In this document: positions 1-8,663 of the stretch, piece by piece
Numbering within the stretch: position 1 is the first letter of the stretch
How the letters are laid out: each line of letters begins with the position of its first letter
NCBI GenBank assembly: GCA_964561925.1
Contig: CAZLRW010000003.1
Span: 1 to 64,000, forward strand
Direction: 5' to 3'
DNA from: SZUA-430 sp964561925
Lineage (GTDB): Bacteria > Pseudomonadota > Alphaproteobacteria > Micropepsales > Micropepsaceae
DNA length: 64,000 bases
Notes under the pieces: model-generated
What the model was told of the DNA's origin: nothing
What the model saw: the letters and a program-made list of their open reading frames with translations, nothing else
Database searches by the model: none
Program-made: the position numbers and the translations under genes

Positions 1-2
1 AG

Positions 3-719
3 CAATTCAAACTCACATTCTCCTCCGTCGCCTGCCGCCCGCATTTCGTCGGCGTGTGGGACACGGTGAACTCCGTCGGCTGGATCGAAAACCCGCTGCG
101 CCTGCCGTTCACGACGCACAACCCGTCGATCGAAGTCGGCCGCCACGCGGTCGCGATCGACGAACGCCGCGCCTTCTTCCGCGAGAATCTCTGGCGCCCG
201 AAGGACAAGAACCCGACGGGCCCGAAGGACCTGCTGCAGGTTTGGTTCCCGGGCTCACACGGCGACGTCGGCGGCGGCTATCCCGAGAGCGAAAGCGGCC
301 TCGCGAAAATCGCGCTCGAATGGCTGCTGCGCGAGGCGCAAGCCGAGGGGCTGCTCACGATCGCCGAACGCGAAGCACGCATCATGGGCCGCGCCGGCGG
401 CAACTATGTGAAGCCCGACCCCGGCGCAACCCTTCACGACAGCCTGCGCGGCCCGCTCTGGCGCCTCGCGCAACTGTTCCCGAAGAAGCGTTGGGAACGC
501 CGCCTCGTCGACGGCAAGGAAACCTGGGTTCAAAAACGCAAGATCAGCCTTGGCGGTCACCGCCGCATTCCACCCGGCGCCTGCATCCACGAAGCAGCCT
601 ACGCGCGCGGCGAGGTCTACGCGGCAAAACTGCCGGAAGACGCCGTGCGCGTGAAAACGATCGAACACGCCGCCGCCGAAAACCGCTATGCTGAAGGCGC
701 GAAAAAAGCCCGCGCTTGA
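3..719 (+). CDS. DUF2235 alpha/beta-hydrolase-like protein, 5' truncated
   Basis: The reading frame is open from the left edge of the window, so the N-terminus is missing and about 238 residues are visible. The segment FVGVWDTVNSVGW and, about 65 residues on, WFPGSHGDVGGGY are the two hallmarks of the DUF2235 family (the T6SS Tle1-like lipase fold), where the Asp of VWDTV and the His of the G-[SV]-H-x-D-VGGGY block lie near the active site. The nucleophilic serine would be upstream of the window. The codon at position 54 is an internal GTG, not the start. No VgrG or PAAR gene is visible nearby, so effector function is unsupported. A Rieske-like gene follows on the same strand after 11 bases. 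Confidence 0.8.
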   Translation, partial: QFKLTFSSVACRPHFVGVWDTVNSVGWIENPLRLPFTTHNPSIEVGRHAVAIDERRAFFRENLWRPKDKNPTGPKDLLQVWFPGSHGDVGGGYPESESGLAKIALEWLLREAQAEGLLTIAEREARIMGRAGGNYVKPDPGATLHDSLRGPLWRLAQLFPKKRWERRLVDGKETWVQKRKISLGGHRRIPPGACIHEAAYARGEVYAAKLPEDAVRVKTIEHAAAENRYAEGAKKARA

Positions 720-730
720 GCCACGAGAAC

Positions 731-1318
731 ATGGAACGCCCGCGCCGCCGCGACTGGCTCGTCACGACCGCCTTTACGGCCGCCGGCGTCGGCACGACAC
801 TCGCCCTCTGGCCGTTCGTCGCCGCGATGCTGCCTGACGACGACGATCGCGCGCGTCGTTTCATCTTCGATATCAAACCGCTTGTCGGCACCGCGCGGAC
901 CACGATTGGCGTGCTCGACCGGCCCGTGATGATCTACCGCCGAACGCCGGAGCAACTCGCGGCCTTGCGCAACGCCGAGATGTCAAACAGGGCACGCGAC
1001 CCGCACTCGCCGGAAGGCTACGCGTTCCGCGACCGCGACTCGGAAGAACCGCGTCAACCGGATTGGGCCAAGAACTGGCACCGCTCGCTGCGCCCCGAGA
1101 TCATGGTCTGCATCGCCGAATGCACACGCGATGGCGTCGTGGTCAGTAACATGGGCGGAAGCTTTGACGGCGGTTGGATGTGCCCCGCCTGCGGCTCAAA
1201 ATACGACCTTGCCGGCCGCGCCTATTCCGGCCCCGCGCCATCGAACCTCCGCGTACCGACGTACCGCTTCGTGTCGGAACACGAGATCGAATTTCGCGAA
1301 GCCGACTTCCGCGCCTAA
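731..1318 (+). CDS. Rieske-fold protein with altered cluster ligands
   Basis: A 195-residue protein colinear with the Rieske subunit of the cytochrome bc1 complex: RRRDW followed by one membrane helix (about 14-34), an IYRRTPEQLAALR stretch, a DP...-EEPRQPDW linker, and the C-terminal GPAPSNLRVPTYRF signature. The two cluster boxes are not canonical. Box I (C-T-H-L-G-C in the family) reads C131-T-R-D-G-V; box II (C-P-C-H-G-S) reads C151-P-A-C154-G-S. Both His ligands and both disulfide cysteines are gone, while an extra Cys127 leaves a CX3C...CX2C set. No cytochrome b or c1 gene is nearby. A TTG at 716 overlapping the previous stop is an alternative start; ATG 731 is preferred. The gene overlaps the convergent GST gene by 4 bases. 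Confidence 0.85.
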   Translation: MERPRRRDWLVTTAFTAAGVGTTLALWPFVAAMLPDDDDRARRFIFDIKPLVGTARTTIGVLDRPVMIYRRTPEQLAALRNAEMSNRARDPHSPEGYAFRDRDSEEPRQPDWAKNWHRSLRPEIMVCIAECTRDGVVVSNMGGSFDGGWMCPACGSKYDLAGRAYSGPAPSNLRVPTYRFVSEHEIEFREADFRA

Positions 1319-2004
1319 AGCGCCGGCGCCGCCCGCAAGTCCTGCACCACCGTGCCGTACTTCTTCGGCACCTCTTCGTGCTCGTCGCGAAACGTCTCGG
1401 CAAGCGCCGCCGCATACCATTCGCGCATCGACGCCAGATCGAGCAGCCGCTGCGCATAAGCCTGCGCCGCGGGCTCGAGCTTCAACCCATACGTCTGCAC
1501 GCGAAACGCAACCGGCGCGAAGAACGCATCGACCGCGCTGAACGAAGCCCCGCCCAGAAACGGCCCGCCGAACCGCGAAAGCCCCTCGCCCCAAAGCTCG
1601 TTGAGCCGCGCAATATCCTTGGCAAGCGCCGCCGGCGTCTCATGCAGCCGCACGCGAATGCCGCAACTCATCGAACAAATCTCGCGCAACGCCCCAAACC
1701 CCGAATGCATCTCCGCCGCCGCACACCGCGCCCAAGCCCGCGCGCCCGCATCCTTCGGCCAAACCCCGTCATGCCGCTCCGCCAAATACTCCGCGATCGC
1801 AAGCGAATCCCAAACGACAATCTTGCCGTCGACCAGCGTCGGCACCTTCCCCGTCGGCGAGAACGCGCGGAACTTCCCCCAACTCCCGCCCGTCTGAAAC
1901 GCGACCAGCGTCTCCTGAAACGCGATCCCCCGCTCGCGCATCAACACCCAAGGCCGAAGCGACCACGACGAGTAATTCTTGTTGGCGATGTAGAGCTGGT
2001 ACAT
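1315..2004 (-). CDS. Glutathione S-transferase family protein
   Basis: A 229-residue cytosolic GST. The N-terminal thioredoxin-like domain (about 1-80) shows Y11-S-S-W-S-L-R-P-W near the active-site loop, the cis-proline segment GKVPTL (P55) and the glutathione-contacting D66-S67 with IAEYLAE. The all-helical C-terminal domain follows. The S-S-W-S active-site form is common in bacterial GSTs; the substrate cannot be told. A good ribosome binding site (AGAGGA) sits 5-6 bases before the ATG. Its 3' end overlaps the convergent Rieske-like gene. Confidence 0.88.
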   Translation of the reverse strand: MYQLYIANKNYSSWSLRPWVLMRERGIAFQETLVAFQTGGSWGKFRAFSPTGKVPTLVDGKIVVWDSLAIAEYLAERHDGVWPKDAGARAWARCAAAEMHSGFGALREICSMSCGIRVRLHETPAALAKDIARLNELWGEGLSRFGGPFLGGASFSAVDAFFAPVAFRVQTYGLKLEPAAQAYAQRLLDLASMREWYAAALAETFRDEHEEVPKKYGTVVQDLRAAPAL

Positions 2005-2083
2005 GGAATCCTCTCGCTCATGCGGACGCGCCTTCGCGCGAGTCGCAGTAGAAACACCATCGACGGCCTCTCCAGCAAGTCGT

Positions 2084-3241
2084 TCAAATCTCCCTCAAGG
2101 CGTACCATGTCGGCGTGAGCGGCAGGTTTTTCGGAATGCGCTTCTTTGCCAGCCAATATGGCTTCCAAAGCGTGCGCCAAGCCCGTCTGTCGAGCGGCGC
2201 CTGGTCCCAGGGAATGCGTTGCTTCGCCGCCATGCGCAAATCCTGCGCGGCAAGCCATCGGCGCGCCACAAGCCAAGCCTCCAACGGCGGCGCGGCGTTC
2301 TTCGCCAACGACAATTGTACGATGTTCGGAAGCGGATCCTGCCTCAGGAACGACACCTCCAGCATGGCGTATGGTTCACCGCCGCGCCTCATGCTCCATA
2401 CGCGGCAACAGTTGTGCGCAACGCGATCGCCATATGTTCGCACACAGTTCTGAAGCGCCTGCCCTTCACGCACCATGTCAGATGCGCTTCTGAGCGGCAC
2501 GAATTCGTAGCCGTCGATGGCCATCGGTTGAAACCAAACGCATTGAAGCGGCGCGTCACCCAAAGACGTGTACAGCCTGACGCTGTTCCACCATTCCCAT
2601 TTCGCCGCCATCGCACTTTTCCAAGTCATGCACGGCGTCCAGCGCGTCGCGGGGTAGCAAGGATGGTCCGCGCTCGCGTTCTTGCTGTGCCACGCCCACA
2701 AGGAAATCCTGGCGAGTGCCCCGAGGGCGTCTTCGCGTCGCACTCGTTTCTTGGGTCTGCACTTCCATTCACGTGCCGCCCACAACGCGATTGCATCATC
2801 CCCCCAAGAAGCGGCCGTTGACACGGCGCGAAGCCAGGGCGAGACGTCCTTTCGCAACAGCGGCGCGAGATTGGTGATCCGCTTACGAAACAAATCGCTG
2901 TCAGGCAGCTCCGGAATGGGCTCCGACAGTGCCTCCGCCGCAAAGGACCGCAGCCACACCGGAAGCTGAGCCGTCGATGCGATGTCGCGCAAGCGCACAC
3001 CGGCGATCACCTGCGCAATCGCCCGCGATGGATCATACCCTGCCCGCGGCACCGCGAGCGCAAACAAGAGCGCCGGAAAGCTCAATGCCAGATCTTTCAA
3101 GCGCGGATGCTGTTCCGCAACGGCGCGCACTCGCGCACGCACCTGCGGCTGAAACCGCGCAAGCCGTCGCTCAAGTAAGTCCGAACGCGCAGTCGCGTGG
3201 ACGTCCGCACGCGCGTCCGCGTGCAAAGGAACAATGCTCAT
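2084..3241 (-). CDS. PcfJ-like domain protein
   Basis: A 385-residue protein without signal peptide or membrane helix. The only recognisable block is about residues 256-300, where REGQALQNCVRTYGDRV is followed by RVWSMRRGGEPYAMLEVSF, the pattern of the PcfJ-like family first named on conjugative plasmids (compact 'LxxCVxxYxDRV' then a strand-rich 'PxAxxEV' segment). The N-terminal 250 residues are Arg/Trp/Ala-rich and I do not recognise them. The rest ends in a basic tail. No conjugation or plasmid genes are nearby. Function unknown; a nucleic-acid-related role is only a guess. Confidence 0.6.
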   Translation of the reverse strand: MSIVPLHADARADVHATARSDLLERRLARFQPQVRARVRAVAEQHPRLKDLALSFPALLFALAVPRAGYDPSRAIAQVIAGVRLRDIASTAQLPVWLRSFAAEALSEPIPELPDSDLFRKRITNLAPLLRKDVSPWLRAVSTAASWGDDAIALWAAREWKCRPKKRVRREDALGALARISLWAWHSKNASADHPCYPATRWTPCMTWKSAMAAKWEWWNSVRLYTSLGDAPLQCVWFQPMAIDGYEFVPLRSASDMVREGQALQNCVRTYGDRVAHNCCRVWSMRRGGEPYAMLEVSFLRQDPLPNIVQLSLAKNAAPPLEAWLVARRWLAAQDLRMAAKQRIPWDQAPLDRRAWRTLWKPYWLAKKRIPKNLPLTPTWYALREI

Positions 3242-3506
3242 GAGGAATCCGCCAGGCCACGCGGGACGCAGCCGTCAAATGCTTTCTTTGCCAATCAGCG
3301 AAGGTTCACCCGCGCCGCAAGCGGCCGGGCAGCGCGACTAGATATCGCGATAGGTCTTCGGAAGGCGTTTCAAAACAAACATTGTCATTGCCTCCCTATG
3401 AGGCCCGTTGAGAAAAGAGACGCCGCATATACACCAGCCCGATTCCGCACGCAACGGCGGCAAAGCAACACATGTTTGCGAGCACGACTCAATCTAGGCT
3501 GAAGCG

Positions 3507-4118
3507 ATGGACATCGCCCTCGCCGTCTTATCGCTTCTCGGCACCGCCGTCTTCGCGGCGTCGGGTGCGCTCGTTGCGGCGGAGCAGAAGTTCGACCTGA
3601 TCGGCGCCGTGTTCTTGTCCATCGCTGCCGGTTTGGGCGGCGGAACGGTGGTCGATCTTCTGACCGGCGTTGATGTCCGCTGGCTGACCGCGCCTGAGCC
3701 GTTGTGGGCCGCACTCGCCGCCGCCGTCATCGTGTTCGAGGCCGTGCGCTTCGGTGCGCCGCCGGAGAAGACGCTCGTGTGGGCGGACGCGGCGGGCCTC
3801 GCGCTCTTCACCGCGACCGGCATGCAGCGCCTTGTTGCGCTCGATCTCGATCCGGCGGTGACGATGTTCCTGACGGCCCTGGGCGCGGCCGGCGGCGGCA
3901 TCGTGCGCGACGTGCTGGCGAACCGTGTGCCGCTCGTCTTCTCGGGCGAGATCTACGTCACCGCGGCGCTGTTGGGTTCGCTCAGCTACTACGCGCTGAA
4001 AGCCGCAGGCGCGGACGACGGCTGGGCGCTCGCCGCCGCCCTGATCGTGACGCTCGCCGTGCGCGCGGCCGGCATCATCTTCGCGCTCCGCCTGCTGCCG
4101 GGCCGCATCAAGGATTAG
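3507..4118 (+). CDS. TRIC/UPF0126 (YicG-like) membrane channel family protein
   Basis: A 203-residue integral membrane protein with about seven helices and an internal two-fold repeat. The glycine-rich signature of each repeat is visible: GLGGGTVVDLL (about residues 49-59) and AAGGGIVRDVL (about 130-140). The family consensus is GGGxxRD; here only the second copy keeps the Arg. Family members are trimeric cation channels (TRIC) or suspected small-solute transporters. The 265 bases upstream (3242-3506) contain no other gene. A lipid kinase gene follows 28 bases later and may be cotranscribed. Confidence 0.82.
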   Translation: MDIALAVLSLLGTAVFAASGALVAAEQKFDLIGAVFLSIAAGLGGGTVVDLLTGVDVRWLTAPEPLWAALAAAVIVFEAVRFGAPPEKTLVWADAAGLALFTATGMQRLVALDLDPAVTMFLTALGAAGGGIVRDVLANRVPLVFSGEIYVTAALLGSLSYYALKAAGADDGWALAAALIVTLAVRAAGIIFALRLLPGRIKD

Positions 4119-4146
4119 GGCTATTGCGTTTTCGTCCGCGTGCACC

Positions 4147-5061
4147 ATGTCACGCGCCATGTCCGCAAACCCGGAACCCAAGCGCCGCCGCGCGCTGATG
4201 CTCGTCAACCCGAACGCGCGCCTCGCCGCGGCGCCGCTCGACGCCGCGATGCAGGTCTTCGCGGAGGGAGGCATCGAGATCGCCGTCGAGCGGTTCGCCT
4301 CCGCCGCGGAGGTTTCGCCCGACATCGTGCGCCGCGCGCCGGGTTTCGACCTCGTCGTCGTGTGCGGCGGCGACGGCACGATGAACGCGGCGGCGCACGG
4401 CGTCATCGAAACGGGCCTGCCCGTGGGCGTGTTGCCGATGGGCACCGCGAACGACCTCGCACGCACGCTCACGATCCCGACCGACCTCGCCCAGACTGCG
4501 AAGGTCATCGTCGAAGGCCACACGCGCAAAATCGACGTCGGTGACGTCAACGGCCACTTGTTCTTCAACGTCGCGAGCATCGGCCTTGCCGCCGACCTCG
4601 CGCGCAACCTGACCCCGCAGGCGAAGCGCCGCTGGGGCGTGCTTTCGTATGCGTTGGCGGCACTGCGCACGCTGATCTTCGCGCGCCGTTTCTCCGCCAC
4701 GATCGTGACGAAGGAAGGCGAGGTGAAGGTCAAGACGTTGCAAATCGCCGTCGGCAACGGCCGCCATTACGGCGGCGGCACGGTGATCGAGGCCTCGGCC
4801 GCGATTGACGACGGCTACCTCGATCTCTACAGCCTCGAACTGTCGAACGTGCTGAAACTCGCGCTGATGTTTCCGGATTTCCGCCGCGGCGTGCACGGCC
4901 TGTGGGACGAAGTGCGCACACATCGCTGCACCGAGTTCGAGATCCGCACCCGCCGCCCGCGCTCCATCAACACCGACGGCGACCTGGTGACGTTCACGCC
5001 CGCCTACTTCACGATCCACAAGGCGGCGATGTCGGTTTTCACCCCCCGCCCCGCGGCATAA
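4147..5061 (+). CDS. Diacylglycerol/lipid kinase family protein (YegS/DgkB type)
   Basis: A 304-residue soluble or membrane-associated lipid kinase. The nucleotide-binding motif GGDGT (74-78, preceded by VVVC) and LPMGTANDLART (97-108) define the DAGK catalytic domain; a beta-rich C-terminal domain ends in INTDGDLV...TPAYFTI, as in YegS. Expected reaction: ATP-dependent phosphorylation of diacylglycerol or a related lipid. Two in-frame ATGs (4147 and 4159) are possible starts. The substrate cannot be read from the sequence. Confidence 0.88.
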   Translation: MSRAMSANPEPKRRRALMLVNPNARLAAAPLDAAMQVFAEGGIEIAVERFASAAEVSPDIVRRAPGFDLVVVCGGDGTMNAAAHGVIETGLPVGVLPMGTANDLARTLTIPTDLAQTAKVIVEGHTRKIDVGDVNGHLFFNVASIGLAADLARNLTPQAKRRWGVLSYALAALRTLIFARRFSATIVTKEGEVKVKTLQIAVGNGRHYGGGTVIEASAAIDDGYLDLYSLELSNVLKLALMFPDFRRGVHGLWDEVRTHRCTEFEIRTRRPRSINTDGDLVTFTPAYFTIHKAAMSVFTPRPAA

Positions 5062-5169
5062 GCCCATCCCATCGTCATAACCCTTGAACTTGAACCCTGG
5101 CGCAGCATTTCTTCGCGGGCGCCGGGTCGATTCCTTGCGCCGGATGACGGAAACGAGAGGACGAACGGC

Positions 5170-5961
5170 ATGGAACGGATGAAGTCGATCGTGGAGTCGC
5201 AGTGGTTCACGAACACGATCATGGTTCTGATCGTCGTGAACGCGATCACACTGGCCCTCGAAACCTCTTCGTCGGTGATGGCGGCCGTAGGTCCCTGGCT
5301 TTTGGCGTTCGACAAGGCCGTCCTCGCCGTGTTCGTGATCGAACTGGGCATGAAACTCGCCGTCTACCGCCTCGCGTTCTTCCGCTCCGGCTGGAATCTG
5401 TTCGACCTGACGATCGTCCTGATCGCGCTGATGCCGGCCAGCGGACCCCTGGCGGTGCTGCGTGCGCTGCGCATCTTGCGCGTGCTGCGCCTGATCTCGA
5501 TGGTGCCCCAGATGCGCCGCGTCGTCGAGGCGCTGCTGCACTCGCTGCCCGGCATGGGATCGATCGTCATGCTGATGGGCATCGTCTTCTTCGTCGGCGC
5601 CGTGATCGCCACAAAGCTGTTCGGCGAGGCCCATCCCGGCTACTTCGGTACGCTCGGCGAATCCTTGTTCACCTTGTTCGCGGTCATGACGCTGGAAGGC
5701 TGGGCCGACATCGCGCGCGAGGTCCAAGCGACCCATCCGCAGGCTTATCTGTTCTTCATTCCCTTCATCGTCATCAGCGTGTTCGCGGTCTTGAACCTCG
5801 TGATCGCCGTCTTGACGAACTCGATGCAGGAAATGCACCAGGACGAACTGGCCGCAGAGGAACGCATCGCCGCCGGACAGACGAGTGCACTGTTGGCCGA
5901 ACTCGCAGCATTGAAGGCGGAGGTGAAAGGACTGCGCGAAACCCTGGACGCGCGCCGCTAA
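5170..5961 (+). CDS. Single-domain voltage-gated cation channel, CavMr-like filter
   Basis: A 263-residue one-domain channel of the NaChBac superfamily: S1 about 14-32, S2 47-66, S3 75-92, an S4 with arginines every third residue (R98, R101, R104, R107), S5 128-150, pore helix and filter, S6 190-217, and a C-terminal coiled coil (about 222-260, LLAELAALKAEVKGL). The filter is T174-L-E-G-W-A-D180. Bacterial sodium channels usually read TLESW[AS]; TLEGWVD is the filter of CavMr, a native prokaryotic calcium-selective channel. Glycine after Glu and Asp at the last position suggest calcium permeability here; this is inference. A GAGAGGA ribosome site precedes the ATG. Confidence 0.9.
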   Translation: MERMKSIVESQWFTNTIMVLIVVNAITLALETSSSVMAAVGPWLLAFDKAVLAVFVIELGMKLAVYRLAFFRSGWNLFDLTIVLIALMPASGPLAVLRALRILRVLRLISMVPQMRRVVEALLHSLPGMGSIVMLMGIVFFVGAVIATKLFGEAHPGYFGTLGESLFTLFAVMTLEGWADIAREVQATHPQAYLFFIPFIVISVFAVLNLVIAVLTNSMQEMHQDELAAEERIAAGQTSALLAELAALKAEVKGLRETLDARR

Positions 5962-5964
5962 GCG

Positions 5965-6186
5965 TCAGTTCAAGGGTTCGTGCGGTGCACGCTTCGTACG
6001 GCGCAACTCCTGGATCGCCCGTCCGATCGACCACCACAGCGTGACCGCCTTCGTGTCCCCGCGTTGGATCATGGCGTTCTGCTGGCGCGTCGCCTCGCGC
6101 ATCGCCTTGGGGCCGTGGTTGCGGATCAAGGTCCAAGCGGACCGGATGACGTCGGGATCGGGATCGATGACTGGCCGTTTCGACAT
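5965..6186 (-). CDS. Small conserved-looking protein, unknown function
   Basis: 73 residues from the ATG at 6186 (MSKRPVIDPDPD). An upstream in-frame ATG at 6246 would add a cysteine-rich, low-complexity leader that looks non-coding. The sequence is polar and helical (SAWTLIRNHGPKAMREATRQ, then TLWWSIGRAIQELR) without motif. It ends 3 bases from the convergent channel gene. I recognise no family. Confidence 0.5.
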   Translation of the reverse strand: MSKRPVIDPDPDVIRSAWTLIRNHGPKAMREATRQQNAMIQRGDTKAVTLWWSIGRAIQELRRTKRAPHEPLN

Positions 6187-6282
6187 GGGCGCGCAACAAC
6201 GTTGACTGACGCACATGACTTCGCACCGGCGCACGGCGCGCGCCACTGACCGAGGGTCGTGCTCGAAAAAAACTCCTCAACC

Positions 6283-6348
6283 GTCAGGCGTCAGTTAAGG
6301 CACGCAACGGAACGGAACTCGACCTGAACGTGCGTTAACGCGCCTGAC
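6283..6348. repeat. Imperfect inverted repeat, possible terminator of the hydroxylase gene
   Basis: GTCAGGCG (6283-6290) pairs perfectly with CGCCTGAC (6341-6348), with partial further pairing through GTTAA/TTAAC and CACG/CGTG inside. On the minus strand it follows the stop of the sterol-desaturase-like gene by 6 bases, and a run of seven T lies about 12 bases beyond the stem. The distance to the T-run makes a classical terminator uncertain. Confidence 0.35.
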
Positions 6349-6354
6349 ACGCGT

Positions 6355-7203
6355 TCAAAGCGGCGCGCGCGAGAACGGCACTCGAAGCTGCCCCCAGAAC
6401 GTTTCCGGCATCGGATGATTGATCCCGATATCGGCGGGCGGCCGGCGCGCCGGGTTGAAGAACGAACCGAACAGGTGATCGAACAACATCAAGTTCTCGC
6501 CGTAGTTCTTATTCCCCTCGGCGACGAGTTTGGAGTGATGCCAGCGATGCAATTCTGGCGTGTTGAACACGTAGTTCAGCACGCCGCAGCGCATCTCCAC
6601 GTTCGAATGCGTGAGGATTCCGACAAAGGCGGTCACGGCGCTGACCATAATCATCACGTCCCGGGGCGCTCCCAAGAGCAAGAGCACGGGAATCCCGACC
6701 GCAAGCCCCGTCAGCGTGTCCACGAAGTGGAACCGCCCCGTGTTCAAAAACCACAACCGGGTGACGCTGTGGTGCACGGCATGGAACCGCCACAACGGAT
6801 GCCACTCATGCGCGAGCCGGTGCTTCCAATAGAGGCCGAACTCGACCAGAACGAGCCCCAATGCCAACTGGACCGCGAACGGCAACGCCGACGGCCACAA
6901 TGTTCCCGGCTCGGGCGAGGCAAACTCGGCGATCCCCAAGAACGTGATCGCCAGCACGACGCACTGCGCGAGGCCCTTGTTCAGAAGCGTATGCGCGATG
7001 TCGGGCACGACCTGTCCGTCGTTGTCGAGCCATGCCCTCTCGTGCGGGACGAGCCGCTCGAGCACAGCGATTGCGAGAGCGAGCGCCACGTAGGTCAGGT
7101 TGAACACCAACACCGTGGCGTCGTTGATGACGCCGACATAGGTGACGGTCACCGCCGCCGCAAACAACAGCGGCCACCACACATAGGAGAGCGCACGACG
7201 CAT
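6355..7203 (-). CDS. Sterol desaturase / fatty acid hydroxylase superfamily protein
   Basis: A 282-residue membrane di-iron enzyme. About five hydrophobic helices surround the histidine clusters HRLAHE, HAVHHS and ELHRWHHS, the eight-His pattern of the fatty-acid-hydroxylase superfamily. The C-terminal YGENLMLFDHLFGSFF is typical of bacterial members. Substrate (sterol, carotenoid, fatty acid or lipid-A-like) is not determinable. ATG 7203 has GAGG five bases upstream; an upstream GTG at 7242 would add 13 residues with no ribosome site. Confidence 0.85.
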   Translation of the reverse strand: MRRALSYVWWPLLFAAAVTVTYVGVINDATVLVFNLTYVALALAIAVLERLVPHERAWLDNDGQVVPDIAHTLLNKGLAQCVVLAITFLGIAEFASPEPGTLWPSALPFAVQLALGLVLVEFGLYWKHRLAHEWHPLWRFHAVHHSVTRLWFLNTGRFHFVDTLTGLAVGIPVLLLLGAPRDVMIMVSAVTAFVGILTHSNVEMRCGVLNYVFNTPELHRWHHSKLVAEGNKNYGENLMLFDHLFGSFFNPARRPPADIGINHPMPETFWGQLRVPFSRAPL

Positions 7204-7253
7204 TCCTGCCTCGTCACGTTGCGTGAAGGCCGACCCTAGCACGATCGGCAGGT

Positions 7254-8663
7254 TCAGGCGACCGCCCGCCGCGCCGCGCCTTCCAGCGCATAGACCACCG
7301 TTTCGTTCTCCCGCCCGCGCAACTGCTTCGGCCCCACGAGCTTCAGCTCGTCGATGAGTGCGCGATCCTTGCTGACCTCATCCTTCACGGCCGCGACCAA
7401 CGCCTCGCTCGCCACAAGCCCCGTGCCGAGTTCCTTCGACAGCGACTGCAACCGGCTCGCCACGTTGACCGTATCGCCCACGACCGTGAACGTCATCGAC
7501 CGCTCGCTGCCGAGATCGCCCAACATCAGATGCCCGTAGTGCAGCCCGACGCCGATCTGCACCTCAAAGAGGTCGCGCTTCGCACGCTCCTCGTTCCAGC
7601 GCTTCACGGCTTCGATCATCGCAAACCCGCAGGCGAGCCCATCGCCCGCGTCGCCCGTGCCCCGGTCCGGCACGCCGAACACCGCAAGCAACCCGTCGCC
7701 CAGAATCTTGTCGAGCGTCCCGCCGTGGCGGAAGATCACGTCCTCCATCCGCGCATGGAATTCGCGCAGGAACGAGATCGCCTCCTCCGGCGCCATCGTC
7801 TCGCAGCGCGTGGTGAAGCCGCGAATGTCGGCGAACAACACCGCCGCCGCCTGCCGCCGGACCTCGCCGAACGGCCGCTCGCGCGTGCTGATCTCGTCGA
7901 CGACGCGCGGCGAAAAATAACGCGCGAGATTGGCGCGCGCCTTCTCCGACGTCGCCGCCGCGAGCACGAGCTGGCGCGACCGCCACACAGCGACAGCAAG
8001 CCCGCCGGTCAAGAAGGCGAGGATCACATAGTCGTAGACGACCTTGATCACCGGCAGATAGGCGGGATCGCCGTACGCCTGCCACACGTCGCCGCCCGCC
8101 GGCAGCGCGAAGTACGCGCCCGGCGACAACGCCGCAGCGGCCACCACCGCACCCCACCCCAGCGTGATGCAAAGTCCCGTCCACACGATGAAGCGCGGCG
8201 AATAGCTGAACGCGCCGTGCACCAGGAACGCGACGAAAAAGAGCAGCGCCCCTTCCTTCACCGCGACGGTCACCGGCGGCAGATCGTTCGCGAACGCATG
8301 CCGCATGATCAGCATGAACGCGAGATAGCCGCAGTCCGCGGCGATGAACGCATATTTCGCCCACGTCGCACGCGGGAACCGCCGCAGCGTCTCAAACTGC
8401 GCCAACCCGATCGCCGCGAGCCCCAACGGCATCGCGAGCAGAAATCCCCACCCGTCGCCCACGAACGATCCGGTGGCGGCGAAGAGAAGAATAAGCGCAA
8501 CCACGATCACCGCCCGCACGGCCGAGGCGAGCATCAACCCCGAACGTTCCGTCTCATGGAACGAGGTCAAGATGCGCTCCGACATGCCGGGATCGGCCGT
8601 CAACGGCACGACCACCGACACCCAACGCTTCACGCGCGCAAGCAATCCCAACGCCTCCGCCAT
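7254..8663 (-). CDS. Membrane-bound class III adenylate/guanylate cyclase
   Basis: 469 residues. The N-terminal half (about 45-250) holds six predicted membrane helices forming an unnamed sensor module; the C-terminal half is a class III cyclase domain. FADIRGFTTRCE carries the first metal Asp, DKILGDGLLAVFG the second, and VVGDTVNVASRLQ the Asn/Arg transition-state segment. The Lys of DKILGDG favours ATP over GTP as substrate. ATG 8663 has GAGG close upstream; ATG 8675 is 4 codons further out. The product would be cAMP on the cytoplasmic side. Confidence 0.85.
   Translation of the reverse strand: MAEALGLLARVKRWVSVVVPLTADPGMSERILTSFHETERSGLMLASAVRAVIVVALILLFAATGSFVGDGWGFLLAMPLGLAAIGLAQFETLRRFPRATWAKYAFIAADCGYLAFMLIMRHAFANDLPPVTVAVKEGALLFFVAFLVHGAFSYSPRFIVWTGLCITLGWGAVVAAAALSPGAYFALPAGGDVWQAYGDPAYLPVIKVVYDYVILAFLTGGLAVAVWRSRQLVLAAATSEKARANLARYFSPRVVDEISTRERPFGEVRRQAAAVLFADIRGFTTRCETMAPEEAISFLREFHARMEDVIFRHGGTLDKILGDGLLAVFGVPDRGTGDAGDGLACGFAMIEAVKRWNEERAKRDLFEVQIGVGLHYGHLMLGDLGSERSMTFTVVGDTVNVASRLQSLSKELGTGLVASEALVAAVKDEVSKDRALIDELKLVGPKQLRGRENETVVYALEGAARRAVA

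Noticed and set aside
54..719. Start of the first gene at position 54
   Set aside because: That codon is a GTG inside the conserved FVGVWDTV motif and the frame stays open to the window edge, so the gene is truncated.
4150..5838. 562-codon minus-strand open frame over the lipid kinase and channel genes
   Set aside because: His/Gln/Arg/Asp-rich translation with no motif, antisense to two genes with clear families.
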